From an uncultured Clostridia bacterium (GTDB lineage: Bacteria > Bacillota > Clostridia > Christensenellales > Borkfalkiaceae): a stretch of 64,000 bases of DNA. The position numbers and the translations under genes are program-made. The stretch is taken from assembly GCA_947588985.1 (NCBI GenBank), contig CANQBG010000003.1, positions 1-64,000 of the forward strand, written 5' to 3'. The first letter of the stretch is position 1. Every line of letters begins with the position of its first letter. The notes below the pieces were generated by a model. That model was not told the origin of the DNA, made no database searches, and saw only the letters and a list, made by a program, of their open reading frames with translations. Positions 8,457 through 16,704 of this stretch are shown one piece after another.

Positions 8457-8472
8457 CGGACATGATATGCCC
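8457..8472 (-). repeat. Dispersed 16-mer element, long form (one mismatch)
   Basis: Minus-strand GGGCATATCATGTCCG, 10 bases past the stop of the upstream gene. It differs by one base from the exact copies at 9774, 21969 and 61829. Confidence 0.75.
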
Positions 8473-8482
8473 GTTTTCGCCC

Positions 8483-9730
8483 TCAATCCTTCGTGGCGTC
8501 GTCATGAGGAAGATAATAGAACTTCCCGCCCACGGAAAAAAGTTCCACGTCGTCGGCATAGTAATCGGTCTGCTCCCCCATCGCCACCTCTTCCGCTTTG
8601 GCCTGTGCGGCCATCATCCGCGCGCTTTTTTCATCGATGGCGCGATAGTTCCACGCGTCCTTGAAGAGGCCGGGGAGGAAGTGGATGGCGCGGTCCAATC
8701 CCCGCCGTTTTCTGCGGCCCGCCTTAAGGTCCACCTGCAGGCGTTCCATGGTGCCGAGGTGCCACGAAGCGATCTCCTCCCGCGCCTTTTGGGCCTGTTC
8801 CTGAAAGGGGGTGAGGAGCGCCTCGCACTGCGCCCGCGAGACGCCGCCGAAATGCAATGCGTATCGCAGTGCGGCAATGCGGTCGAGCACGCAAAGGAGC
8901 CGCTTTTGTTCGGCGAGCAGGATCTCGATCTTGGGCAACGTCTTTTCGTACGCCGCATAGTCCGGCCCGCTCCGCCTTGCGATCTTGCAGAGCGACAGGT
9001 TGACCTGAATGAGGAGCTTGGTGCACTCCTCCTCGAGGCCGTCGAGCTGGGCAAGTTTGAAGTGGCGCAGCTCGTCGTTTTCCAAGATCTCGAGCTCGAA
9101 ATCGGCAATCTTTTCGACGTGCACGACGAGCGAGAGCACCCGGCTCTGAAACTCACTGTCCTGAAAATCCGAGACGTCCGCGATCTCCGTATGTAAGGCG
9201 CCGAGCTCGCGGTGGATGCGGTCCATATAATATTGGCCGACGATGAGAGAGGCCACGCGCATGGCGGCCACCGCCACGCCCGTCAGCGCCGTCACGGCCT
9301 GCACCGAACCCGCCGGAATGAGGTTGGCATGCCCCGCCACGCCGCCTGTCCCGCGGTAGAACCCGCGGACCGCGCCCGCAACTTCCTTGGAGCGCGCGAG
9401 CTTGGCCCCCGAGGGAATGACCACGCGATAGAGCGTCTCCCCGGAGGAGGAAATCGCGCTTGCGGCCTTCCCTGCGGCGCTTCCCGCTTTCACCGCCACG
9501 GGGACAAAGGAGCAGAGCCGCTTCAGGAGCCCTTCATCCTTGACTTCGCACAGCAGCGCCTCGTCCGGGAGACAGTCCTGCGAAATCTCCTCCACGCGGA
9601 CTTCCAAAGCGTCCGTCTGGGCGGGGATGGGAGCGGGATCGGGCGCGAGAGCTGCGGCCGTCTCTTCGAGAGCGGGCTTCTTTTTCTTCCTTTTGAAGAT
9701 CGAAAAGATCGATTTTTCGAATAGTTTCAT
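8483..9730 (-). CDS. Hypothetical protein with basic N-terminus, hydrophobic middle and coiled coil
   Basis: 415 aa. The ATG five codons into the track ORF (MKLFEKSIFSIF) is preferred because AGGA precedes it, while the first start has no ribosome site. Residues about 1-25 are very basic (FKRKKKKP), followed by an Ala/Pro-rich acidic stretch. A Gly/Ala-rich hydrophobic stretch lies near 130-180 (ALTGVAVAAMRVASLIVG), and long helices (about 190-330) look like coiled coil. I do not recognise the family. The amphipathic/hydrophobic core plus long helices could indicate membrane association. It sits between rlmD and the tautomerase in the same direction. Confidence 0.6.
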   Translation of the reverse strand: MKLFEKSIFSIFKRKKKKPALEETAAALAPDPAPIPAQTDALEVRVEEISQDCLPDEALLCEVKDEGLLKRLCSFVPVAVKAGSAAGKAASAISSSGETLYRVVIPSGAKLARSKEVAGAVRGFYRGTGGVAGHANLIPAGSVQAVTALTGVAVAAMRVASLIVGQYYMDRIHRELGALHTEIADVSDFQDSEFQSRVLSLVVHVEKIADFELEILENDELRHFKLAQLDGLEEECTKLLIQVNLSLCKIARRSGPDYAAYEKTLPKIEILLAEQKRLLCVLDRIAALRYALHFGGVSRAQCEALLTPFQEQAQKAREEIASWHLGTMERLQVDLKAGRRKRRGLDRAIHFLPGLFKDAWNYRAIDEKSARMMAAQAKAEEVAMGEQTDYYADDVELFSVGGKFYYLPHDDATKD

Positions 9731-9773
9731 GGTTCCTACACGCATTGCGCGGCGATTTTTGAAGGCTTCCCCT

Positions 9774-9789
9774 CGGACATGGTATGCCC
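9774..9789 (-). repeat. Dispersed 16-mer element, long form (exact copy)
   Basis: Minus-strand GGGCATACCATGTCCG, ten bases past the rlmD stop codon and in the direction of rlmD transcription. Confidence 0.8.
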
Positions 9790-9799
9790 GTTTTTGCTC

Positions 9800-11251
9800 T
9801 TACGACTCCGCAGCCGAATCTGAGCGGCGGAGAACGACGAGTGTTTCGACGTGCTTGGTCTGCGGGAACATGTCGTAGGGCTTGATGCGCTCGATCTCGT
9901 AGGCGCCCTGCGGCGCGGCGCATTTGAGAAGTTCCCCCGTCTCCGATTCCGCGAGCGTCCCCGTGAGCAGCCCGAGGTCGCGGGCCAGCGTGGCGGGGTT
10001 GCAAGAGATCATGAGAATGCGCTTGGGCCGGGCGGAGAGGATGGTCTTGATCACGCTGCGCTCCACGCCCGCACGGGGCGGATCGAGCACGACGACGGCC
10101 TCCTTCTCCTCCTTCAACAGGGCGGGAAGATGCTCCTCCACGCTTCCCAAGATGCTCGTCATGCAGTCGGACAGGCCGTTTTGCTCCGCGAGATGCTTGG
10201 AGCACTCGCTCGCCTCCGGGACGATCTCGATGCCGTAGGCCTTGCCGTAGGCGCGGGCGAAGAGGGCGGTGAGCAGGCCGCCGCCCGCATAGCAATCGAT
10301 GACGGGCCCGCCCTGCGCGAGCTCCACGGCGCTCTGGTAAAGTTTGGCGCGCACGCCGTCGTTCACCTGCACGAACGTGTTGGGTCCGACGTCAAACGTG
10401 ATACCCATGTCCGAGCACTCATAGGTCTCTTTGCCCTTTACGAGGTGAAATTCCTCGCCAAAGACGACGTTGGTATCCGCCGGATTGACATTGAGAAAGA
10501 GGCTGTATTCCGAGAAAATTTTATCGAGCAGGAAGGCGTAATAATCGATCCCCTTGATGTCCTTTTCGGTGACGACGAGGGTGACGATGTGCTTTTTCTT
10601 GAGCTCGCGCACGACGAGATGACGGACTTGCCCCGTCTTGGTCTCCTCGTCGTAGCCGTCGAGGCCGCATTTCTCCATGAAGTTGAGCGTGGCGGCGATG
10701 ATCTGCTCCGACCACGCGGGGTGGATGGGACAGACCGTGATGGGGATCATGCGGTGGCTGCGTTCGGCGTAGAAGCCGATGACGTTTTGCCCGTCTCTGC
10801 GCCCCACGGGGAGCTGCAGTTTGTTGCGGTAGCCGTATTCCCGCTCGCTCCGTTCACAGGCCTCCACCGCGGGGAGGCCGCCCGCATCGGCTTGCTTTGC
10901 CCGCCCGCGCTTGGGCTCCGCCGTCTGAATGCCGGCGATCTTTTTCAGGCTGTCGCGCACGAGTTTGCTCTTGAATTTGAGCTGATCGCGGTAGCGGATG
11001 TGTTGTAGTTGGCATCCGCCGCACCGCAAAAAGACGGGGCACTTCGGGCGTACCCTCTCTTCCGCGGGTGTGACGATCTCCTCCACGCGGCCGTACCCCA
11101 CTTCCCCCTTCACCTTGAGAACGCGCACCTCCGCGCGCTCGCCGGGGAGCAAGTCGGGGACGTAGAGCGTGACGTCGCCGCACCGGGCAATGCCTTCGCC
11201 CTGTGTGCCGATGCCGTGCGCCGTGACGGATACGATGTCGTTTTTTTCCAT
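9800..11251 (-). CDS. rlmD: 23S rRNA (uracil-5)-methyltransferase, RlmD/RumA family
   Basis: 483 aa. An N-terminal TRAM-like beta-barrel (about 5-65) is followed by the four-Cys Fe-S motif beginning CPVFLRCGGCQLQH. The SAM-binding Rossmann fold carries DCYAGGGLL, and the catalytic region reads LDPPRAGVE ... ISCNPATLARDL, where Cys is the methyl-transfer nucleophile. Family members methylate U747 or U1939 of 23S rRNA; which site applies here cannot be told. The start follows AGGGAGGGCTCTC. It lies 12 bases after a membrane-protein gene in the trpS-led run. Residues about 115-135 contain an extra polar loop. Confidence 0.93.
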   Translation of the reverse strand: MEKNDIVSVTAHGIGTQGEGIARCGDVTLYVPDLLPGERAEVRVLKVKGEVGYGRVEEIVTPAEERVRPKCPVFLRCGGCQLQHIRYRDQLKFKSKLVRDSLKKIAGIQTAEPKRGRAKQADAGGLPAVEACERSEREYGYRNKLQLPVGRRDGQNVIGFYAERSHRMIPITVCPIHPAWSEQIIAATLNFMEKCGLDGYDEETKTGQVRHLVVRELKKKHIVTLVVTEKDIKGIDYYAFLLDKIFSEYSLFLNVNPADTNVVFGEEFHLVKGKETYECSDMGITFDVGPNTFVQVNDGVRAKLYQSAVELAQGGPVIDCYAGGGLLTALFARAYGKAYGIEIVPEASECSKHLAEQNGLSDCMTSILGSVEEHLPALLKEEKEAVVVLDPPRAGVERSVIKTILSARPKRILMISCNPATLARDLGLLTGTLAESETGELLKCAAPQGAYEIERIKPYDMFPQTKHVETLVVLRRSDSAAES

Positions 11252-11263
11252 GAGAGCCCTCCC

Positions 11264-11815
11264 TTACCGCCTGATCCGCATCACGACGCGATCGGCCGAA
11301 CGCTGACAGAGAAAGATCATAATGTCGTAAGCGGCGAAGAAGAGCGTGCCGCCCAAAAAGAGTACTGCGAAGAAATAACGCTCCACAAAGGGGTACCATG
11401 TCGCGGAAGCGACCCCGAAAACGGGGACGAGCACGACGGCCCACATGAGCCACATGGCGAGATCGAACCACACGGCCTTCCCCAAAAAGAAGAGCGCGTT
11501 TTGCCAAGGTCTCTTCGCATAGCGCCGCTGGATATGGTTGAGGAGGGGGTGTAGGCCGAAGAACGCCAAAAAAGGCAGCAGCATGAAGATGGAGAAGCCG
11601 CAAAACATGAAGGCGAGGAGCACCGCCCCGAGGTAGGCGAGGAAGGCGCCCCAAAAGAAATTCTTTGCGAGCGGCACCATGAGCGCAAAATCCGCCAAGA
11701 GATATCCCGCCGCGAGAAATACGTCTACATAGGAGCCGAGCGTGAGCGAGAGCGCGGCGAACGCGCAAGCGATCGCGGAGAGGGCGATCTCAAAGGAATG
11801 CGAGGGGCGTTTCAT
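11264..11815 (-). CDS. Small integral membrane protein, unknown
   Basis: 183 aa with about four to five hydrophobic segments (near 10-28, 32-50, 55-85, 110-130, 140-165) and a basic C-terminus (RSADRVVMRIRR). It starts one base after the stop of the J-like Cys-rich gene (TAA-G-ATG), so the two are co-translated. I do not recognise the family. It belongs with the J-like and DUF5685 genes by position. Confidence 0.65.
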   Translation of the reverse strand: MKRPSHSFEIALSAIACAFAALSLTLGSYVDVFLAAGYLLADFALMVPLAKNFFWGAFLAYLGAVLLAFMFCGFSIFMLLPFLAFFGLHPLLNHIQRRYAKRPWQNALFFLGKAVWFDLAMWLMWAVVLVPVFGVASATWYPFVERYFFAVLFLGGTLFFAAYDIMIFLCQRSADRVVMRIRR

Positions 11816-11816
11816 C

Positions 11817-12416
11817 TTAACCGCATCTGCAGCAGAGGTTGAAGAGACAGTTTACGCAGAGGAAGGTATAGCACATGCTCGCGCAGTTCGTGCACCAATT
11901 CCCCCCCATCTGCTCCTCGCCCGAGGAGACGTTGGGATCGGTGTTGGGTGCGCCGCCGTTCTGCTGCGAGTAATCGGCGCGCGCTTTGAGTTTTTCGTAG
12001 GCCGAGCGGTATTTCTCGTTGGCGCCGTCCATCTGCATGGCGATCTCGAGCTGTTTTTTACTCTCGTTCATCCAGCTCTTCTTATAGAACACGACGGACT
12101 GCAGATAGTGCCACTCGGCGTTGCGCTCGTTGAAGGCGTCGAGAAGCTGCTGGGCGCGGGCAAGGTCGCCGCTGCGGATGGCGGAAGCGACCTCGTCGAA
12201 GGCGTTGTCGTCCGACGTCACGCGTTCCCTGCGCTCATCCTTGATGTCGGCATAGGCGGCCTCGAGCTTTTCGAGCATGCGCGCGGCGTTGTTGCCGGCC
12301 TCGCCGTCTTGCCACTTCTCCTCGTTGTACTTTTCCTTGAGCTCCCGATATTTCGCCTCGATCTCCTCCATCGAAGCCTGTTCGTCGAGCCCGAAAATTT
12401 CATAACTTTCTTTCAT
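11817..12416 (-). CDS. J-domain-like protein with a Cys-rich C-terminus
   Basis: 199 aa from the ATG preceded by AAAAGGTG; the track's start is an in-frame GTG three codons earlier. Residues 1-65 resemble a DnaJ N-terminus (YEIFGLDEQASMEEIEAKYREL), but the HPD tripeptide needed to stimulate Hsp70 is not present. A helical TPR-like middle (AQQLLDAFNERNAEWHYL) follows. The last 30 residues hold seven or more Cys (CTNCASMC, CVNC, CCRCG), suggesting metal binding or lipid attachment. Known DUF5685 genes often neighbour J-like genes, as here. Role unknown. Confidence 0.75.
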   Translation of the reverse strand: MKESYEIFGLDEQASMEEIEAKYRELKEKYNEEKWQDGEAGNNAARMLEKLEAAYADIKDERRERVTSDDNAFDEVASAIRSGDLARAQQLLDAFNERNAEWHYLQSVVFYKKSWMNESKKQLEIAMQMDGANEKYRSAYEKLKARADYSQQNGGAPNTDPNVSSGEEQMGGNWCTNCASMCYTFLCVNCLFNLCCRCG

Positions 12417-12439
12417 AATTTTCACCTTTTGGGAATCGG

Positions 12440-13306
12440 TCAGAGTTTTACCGTCATGCGGGCGGGCGGATCCCCCTTGAGCACCCGCTGCGTCTCGAGC
12501 GGAATGCCGCGCAGGATCACGTTGTCCGTGAGGTCGCGGTTGAAGGAAAACTTCAGCGCCGCAAGATGTTCGCGCATCGCATAGAATCCCGTATCGAAGA
12601 GGAAGATGAGCTCGCTCCCGTATTTTTGGATGAGCTCCTTCTTGTCCGCCGCGCCATAGGCGAGCACGAAGGGATTATACGCGCCCGATTTTTTATCCTT
12701 GTCGAAGTCGTCGAGCGCGTCGATGAGGTAGATCCATTTCCCGAGTTCGTGGAAGAGTCCGGCGGAATCGGGGGTACCCATGTCCGAGAGGAAGTGCTTC
12801 GAAAGCGCTTCGAGGAGCATCGCCGTCGGCTCCGCCGCCATCTCGGGAGAGGGAAGTTTTTGCCTTTCCACGGCGGCCTGTTCGCGGAGGAAGCCCTCCA
12901 CGAGCGCGACCATTTCGGGGTAGCGCTTTTTGGCCCGTTTGAAGCCCTTCTTGAAGAAGATACGCCGCGCGCGCCCCTTCTTTTCGTCCTCCATGTCGTC
13001 GGTGAGCTTATAGTAGCACAGCACCGTGTTGAGGGCGCCGAGCTCCTCGGTGAGGGGATCGACGGCGGCGATCGGCCGCTTGCGGATGGCGTGTTCGAAG
13101 CAGTTCTGCTGTTCGATCCTGATATCCGCGCCCTTGAGGTTGTGAAAAAGGGCGGAGAGGAAGGCGACGTCGTAGGAAAGGCCGAGGCGGGCGCAATGGC
13201 CGCAGGATTTGGCGATGCCCTTGCACAGGCCGCAGTAGAGGGCTCTGTAGAGCACCACGTCCTTCACAAACAGGTTGGGGTAGTCGTAACGAACGTATCC
13301 GAACAT
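12440..13306 (-). CDS. DUF5685 family protein
   Basis: 288 aa. The N-terminus MFGYVRYDYPNL ... YRALYCGLCKG, with further Cys/His (SCGHCARLGL), is the signature of DUF5685, a Firmicutes family of unknown function. The body is mainly helical, with DDFDKDKKSGAYNPF near residue 190, where acidic residues could bind metal. It starts six bases after trpS and is followed by the J-like Cys-rich gene. The conserved Cys/His cluster suggests a metal site. I cannot assign a reaction. Confidence 0.78.
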   Translation of the reverse strand: MFGYVRYDYPNLFVKDVVLYRALYCGLCKGIAKSCGHCARLGLSYDVAFLSALFHNLKGADIRIEQQNCFEHAIRKRPIAAVDPLTEELGALNTVLCYYKLTDDMEDEKKGRARRIFFKKGFKRAKKRYPEMVALVEGFLREQAAVERQKLPSPEMAAEPTAMLLEALSKHFLSDMGTPDSAGLFHELGKWIYLIDALDDFDKDKKSGAYNPFVLAYGAADKKELIQKYGSELIFLFDTGFYAMREHLAALKFSFNRDLTDNVILRGIPLETQRVLKGDPPARMTVKL

Positions 13307-13312
13307 GCCGAT

Positions 13313-14308
13313 TTATTCCTTCCAGAAGCCGACTTTGCGGTAGACTTTCGAGAGCGTCTTTCTTGCGGCGTAGGCGGCCCGCTCCCGCCCCGAGACGAGA
13401 TAGGAAACGAGCTCGTCCTTCTCTGCGAGCAGCCGCGCCTTCTCCTTCTGAATGGGGGCGAGGACGTCTGCGACGGTCTCCCCCACCGCGAGCTTGAAGT
13501 CGCCGTAGCCCACGCCCGCGAACTCCCGCTCGGCCTCCTCGGGCGTACAGCCCTTGAAGGTGCAGTAGATATTGAGAAGATTGGAGACGCCCGGCTTCTC
13601 CTCCCCGTAGCGTACCTCGTTGCCGCTGTCGGTGACGGCCCGCTTGAACTTGCGGAGGACGGTATCGCGGTCGTCGGAGAGGAACACGGAGGCGTTGGGG
13701 TTCTCCGTCTCGGACTTGGACATCTTGTGCGCGGGATCCTGCAGGGAGGCGATGCGCGCCCCGCCCTTTAAGATGAGGGGCTCGGGGACGGTGAACGTCT
13801 CGCCGCAGCGGCCGTTGAAGCGCATGGCGATGTCGCGCGCGAGCTCCACATGCTGCTTCTGATCGGCGCCCACGGGGACGAAGTCGGCCTTGTATAGAAG
13901 AATATCCGCCGCCATGAGCACGGGGTAATCCATGAGACCCATGTTGATGTTGTCGGCGTGCTTTTGGCTCTTATCCTTGAACTGCGTCATGCGGGAGGCC
14001 TCGCCCACGTAGGTAAACGTGTTGAGGACCCAGCAGAGCTCGGCGTGCGCGGGGACGTGCGACTGCACATAGAGGACGCACTTCTCGGGGTCGATGCCGC
14101 AGGCGATGTAGAGCGCGGCAAGCTCGAGCGTGCGCCTTCTGAGCTCGGCGGGATCTTGCCGCACCGTGATGGCGTGCATATCCGCGATGGCGAAAAAGCA
14201 GTCGTATTCGCTCTGCAACCTCACCCAATTGCGGATGGCCCCCGCATAGTTGCCGATGGTGAGATTGCCGCTCGGCTGGACCGCCGAATAGATGATCTTC
14301 TTCTCCAT
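13313..14308 (-). CDS. trpS: Tryptophan--tRNA ligase
   Basis: 331 aa, standard for bacterial TrpRS. It charges tRNA-Trp in the cytosol. The class I signatures are present: the HIGH-like motif in SGNLTIGNYAGA and KMSKS in AHKMSKSETEN. The tRNA and Trp-binding region includes GADQKQHVELARDIA. The start has only a moderate ribosome site but is fixed by the conserved N-terminus. The leader from promoter to start is about 25 bases, so there is no T-box riboswitch. It heads a long minus-strand run through DUF5685, J-like, membrane, rlmD and others. Confidence 0.97.
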   Translation of the reverse strand: MEKKIIYSAVQPSGNLTIGNYAGAIRNWVRLQSEYDCFFAIADMHAITVRQDPAELRRRTLELAALYIACGIDPEKCVLYVQSHVPAHAELCWVLNTFTYVGEASRMTQFKDKSQKHADNINMGLMDYPVLMAADILLYKADFVPVGADQKQHVELARDIAMRFNGRCGETFTVPEPLILKGGARIASLQDPAHKMSKSETENPNASVFLSDDRDTVLRKFKRAVTDSGNEVRYGEEKPGVSNLLNIYCTFKGCTPEEAEREFAGVGYGDFKLAVGETVADVLAPIQKEKARLLAEKDELVSYLVSGRERAAYAARKTLSKVYRKVGFWKE

Positions 14309-14337
14309 GATCTCGCTCCCGAAGTTCTTTCCCGTCT

Positions 14338-14366
14338 ATTATACCATATCTTTCCGCAAATTGCAA
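14338..14366 (-). promoter_or_regulatory. trpS promoter
   Basis: Minus strand TTGCAA (14361-14366), 17-base spacer, TATAAT (14338-14343). The same palindromic -35 TTGCAA recurs at the bidirectional promoter near 26790. Confidence 0.85.
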
Positions 14367-14436
14367 TCCGTGGTATGCGTATCTTGATGAAAATCTTGTA
14401 AACATTGCGATAAAACGGCGTTTTTTCCGGGGAATG

Positions 14437-14462
14437 CAAAACCCGCCCCTTCTCGGGGCGGG
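14437..14462 (-). terminator. thrC terminator
   Basis: On the minus strand CCCGCCCC / GGGGCGGG with a five-base loop, followed by TTTTG, 32 bases past the thrC stop. Confidence 0.85.
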
Positions 14463-14493
14463 CAGCGATCGGAGATCGAAAAGCTCCGTTTGA

Positions 14494-15984
14494 TCACAAA
14501 AACTTCAAGAGTTCCTCCTGCATCTTGTCGGACGAGACGCACGTCTTGAAGCGGATGGGCTTATAGCGAACCGCCTTGATGGGCTCGGGGACCTTCATGG
14601 CCGTGTGCAAGAGAATGCGCTTTACGCCCTTGAAGGAATCCTTCACGTCGTTGCCGGTGAGGGCATAAAGGACGTCTTGCGGGAACTTGTAGGGGCTCGC
14701 CGTTGCGACGACGACGAGGGGGTCAATCTCGGACATGGGGTCGTCCTTTTTCTTCTCGACGTACTTTTGCGCGACGTTCATCGCCACACCCGTGTGGGTA
14801 TCCATGGGGTAGCCGTATTCCTCGAAGAACTCATAGATGCACTCCACCGTCTCGTCCTCGCCCGAGCAGCCGGCGAAGAAGTCGGCCTGAAATTTCTTGA
14901 ATTCGTCGGTCGCGATGGAGTAGCGGCCCGTCTCCTTGAGCGCCGTCATGCGCTCCGCGGTGCGGGCGGCGTTGCGACCCGAGAGCTCGAAGATGAGCCG
15001 CTCCACGTTGGAGGCGATGAGCACGTCCATGGAGGGCGACATCGTGGGGAAGAAGGGACGGCGGGTCTCAAACGTCCCCGTGCGCCAAAACTCGGGGATG
15101 ACGTTGTTTTTATTGGAGGCGCACACGATCGTCCCCACGGGCAGACCCATGCGCTTGGCGTAGTAACACGCGATGGCGTTGCCGAAGTTGCCCGTCGGGA
15201 TGGCGAAATCCACCCTGTCCCCCATCGCGATCTGGTCGGAGGTGATAAGGTCGCAGTAGGCGGAGACAAAGTAGGCGATCTGCAGCGCGATCAAGGCGAA
15301 ATTGACGGTGTTGGCCGAGGAGAGCCGGTAGCCCGCCTCCCGGGCGGCTGAGGCGACTTTCTCCGACCGCAACATGCGCTTGACGCCCGCCTGACAGTCG
15401 TCAAACGAGCCGCGCACCGCGACGACATTGAGGTTTTCGCCGTCCTGCGTGCACAGCTGCAGTTTCTGCATCTTGGAGGCGCCCTCCTCGGGGTAAAAGA
15501 CGAGGACCTTCACGCCCTCCGCGCCCATGAAGCACTCGAGCGCGGCCTTGCCCGTATCCCCGCTCGAGGCGATCGGGAGCACGATCTTCTCCTTGAGGCC
15601 GAGCATTTTCGCCCCCGTTTGAAGGAGATAGGGGAAACAGACGAGGGGGATATCTTGAAAGGCGCACGTCGGGCCGTGGAAGAGTTCCAAAAGATACATG
15701 CCGTTGTCCATGCGCACGAGGGGCGCAGGGTCGCCGCCTTCGAACTTGCGGTAGGCCGTGCGGAGGGCGGCAAGGAGCGCCTCCCCCTCATACTCCTCGA
15801 AAAATTTCCCGAAGATGAACGCGGCGCGCTCGGGATAGTCCATGGAGAGCATGTCCCCGAGCTCCTCCCGCGAGAGGGCGGGGATCTGTTCGGGGACGAA
15901 GAGCCCGCCGTCGTTTGCGATGCCATAGACGACGGCTTCGGGCCCCGTTGCCCGCGCACCGCCGCGCGTACTCAAAAACTGCAT
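14494..15984 (-). CDS. thrC: Threonine synthase
   Basis: 496 aa, a PLP enzyme converting O-phosphohomoserine to threonine. The start is MQFLSTRGGARATG, the conserved N-terminus of the long (E. coli-type) threonine synthases; the 131 extra upstream codons of the track ORF are spurious. The PLP lysine is in the conserved HGPTCAFQDIPL region, where family members read FHGPTxAFKD. Here D-I replaces K-D, so the exact lysine should be checked by alignment. The phosphate loop SSGDTGKAALE is intact. Upstream is a 150-base gap with a probable promoter. I saw no T-box. Confidence 0.93.
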   Translation of the reverse strand: MQFLSTRGGARATGPEAVVYGIANDGGLFVPEQIPALSREELGDMLSMDYPERAAFIFGKFFEEYEGEALLAALRTAYRKFEGGDPAPLVRMDNGMYLLELFHGPTCAFQDIPLVCFPYLLQTGAKMLGLKEKIVLPIASSGDTGKAALECFMGAEGVKVLVFYPEEGASKMQKLQLCTQDGENLNVVAVRGSFDDCQAGVKRMLRSEKVASAAREAGYRLSSANTVNFALIALQIAYFVSAYCDLITSDQIAMGDRVDFAIPTGNFGNAIACYYAKRMGLPVGTIVCASNKNNVIPEFWRTGTFETRRPFFPTMSPSMDVLIASNVERLIFELSGRNAARTAERMTALKETGRYSIATDEFKKFQADFFAGCSGEDETVECIYEFFEEYGYPMDTHTGVAMNVAQKYVEKKKDDPMSEIDPLVVVATASPYKFPQDVLYALTGNDVKDSFKGVKRILLHTAMKVPEPIKAVRYKPIRFKTCVSSDKMQEELLKFL

Positions 15985-16024
15985 ATTTGCCTGCCTGTGA
16001 AAAGGATTGACGAAAATTTCGGAT

Positions 16025-16053
16025 TTTATAATGGATGATGAGAACTTCTGTAA
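16025..16053 (-). promoter_or_regulatory. Possible thrC promoter
   Basis: Minus strand TTACAG (16048-16053), 17-base spacer, TATAAA (16025-16030). The -35 box is weak. Confidence 0.4.
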
Positions 16054-16100
16054 GTTTCGCCGCCCAAGAGGAGGACGGGGCGGAACAAATGCGAGTTCGC

Positions 16101-16130
16101 GGAAGGGGTGCGTATGCGCGCACCCCTTCC
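16101..16130 (-). terminator. Strong stem-loop after the P-loop gene
   Basis: Perfect 12-bp arms GGAAGGGGTGCG / CGCACCCCTTCC around a six-base loop, eight bases past the P-loop gene's stop. There is no good T-run on either side, so it may act as an mRNA end or pause rather than a classical terminator. Confidence 0.55.
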
Positions 16131-16138
16131 GGTCATAT

Positions 16139-16546
16139 TCAGAGATACTTTCTCGCGAATTCGGGGAGTTCCTCCTCCGCACAGCTGCAGGTGATCCAGA
16201 TCTCGAGGGAACGGGCCGCGGAGACCTTCTCGAGCATGTAGAAGAGCTGCGCCATGTCGGCAAGCGACTTGCCCGCGATGCGTGCCACGCCGTCCACAAA
16301 GACGTATTCGTTGTCGTAGCTGCCCGCGATGACGCCCTTGATGAAGCCGCAGAGCGCATCCTCTCCCGCGACGGCATAGTCCGTCACATCGATAAACCGG
16401 ATGGCGCGGTTGACGTCGTACATATATCGTTTGGTATCGGTGATGAAGATGAGGTGGCCCTTGGCGGTAGCGACGGTGCTGTTTGCCCGGTCAATGATGC
16501 GCTTTGTCTTGCCGCTGCCCTTGGGGCCGCAGATGATTTTGATCAT
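16139..16546 (-). CDS. Small P-loop ATP-binding protein
   Basis: 135 aa. Walker A is GPKGSGKT at residues 7-14, and a Walker B-like strand reads NEYVFVDGVARI. No DNA-binding or membrane segment is visible. Similar short P-loop proteins in Clostridia are often annotated loosely as PilT- or twitching-related, which the sequence does not support. It is a monocistron with its own promoter and a downstream stem-loop. Function unknown. Confidence 0.75.
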   Translation of the reverse strand: MIKIICGPKGSGKTKRIIDRANSTVATAKGHLIFITDTKRYMYDVNRAIRFIDVTDYAVAGEDALCGFIKGVIAGSYDNEYVFVDGVARIAGKSLADMAQLFYMLEKVSAARSLEIWITCSCAEEELPEFARKYL

Positions 16547-16591
16547 GAGATCCTCCTTATCGCCTTGGAAGGCTGAATGATTGGTACTATT

Positions 16592-16620
16592 ATTCTATCA
16601 AGTTTCGGGGATTTTTTCAA
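16592..16620 (-). promoter_or_regulatory. Promoter of the P-loop gene
   Basis: Minus strand TTGAAA (16615-16620), 17-base spacer, TAGAAT (16592-16597). Confidence 0.75.
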
Positions 16621-16689
16621 GTGGTTTGGGAAAATTTGAGAAAATTATTTTCTCGCGCGCACGCAACCTTCGTTTTTGGAGGCCCTGTC

Positions 16690-16704
16690 TCGGACATGCC
16701 CCCC
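16690..16704 (-). repeat. Dispersed element, short form
   Basis: Minus-strand GGGGGGCATGTCCGA directly after the prfA stop codon. A same-sense copy lies at 48041 and plus-strand copies at 23935 and 34753. Confidence 0.75.

Noticed and set aside
14309-14437. T-box riboswitch ahead of trpS
   Set aside because: The promoter lies about 30 bases from the start codon, leaving no room for a T-box leader.
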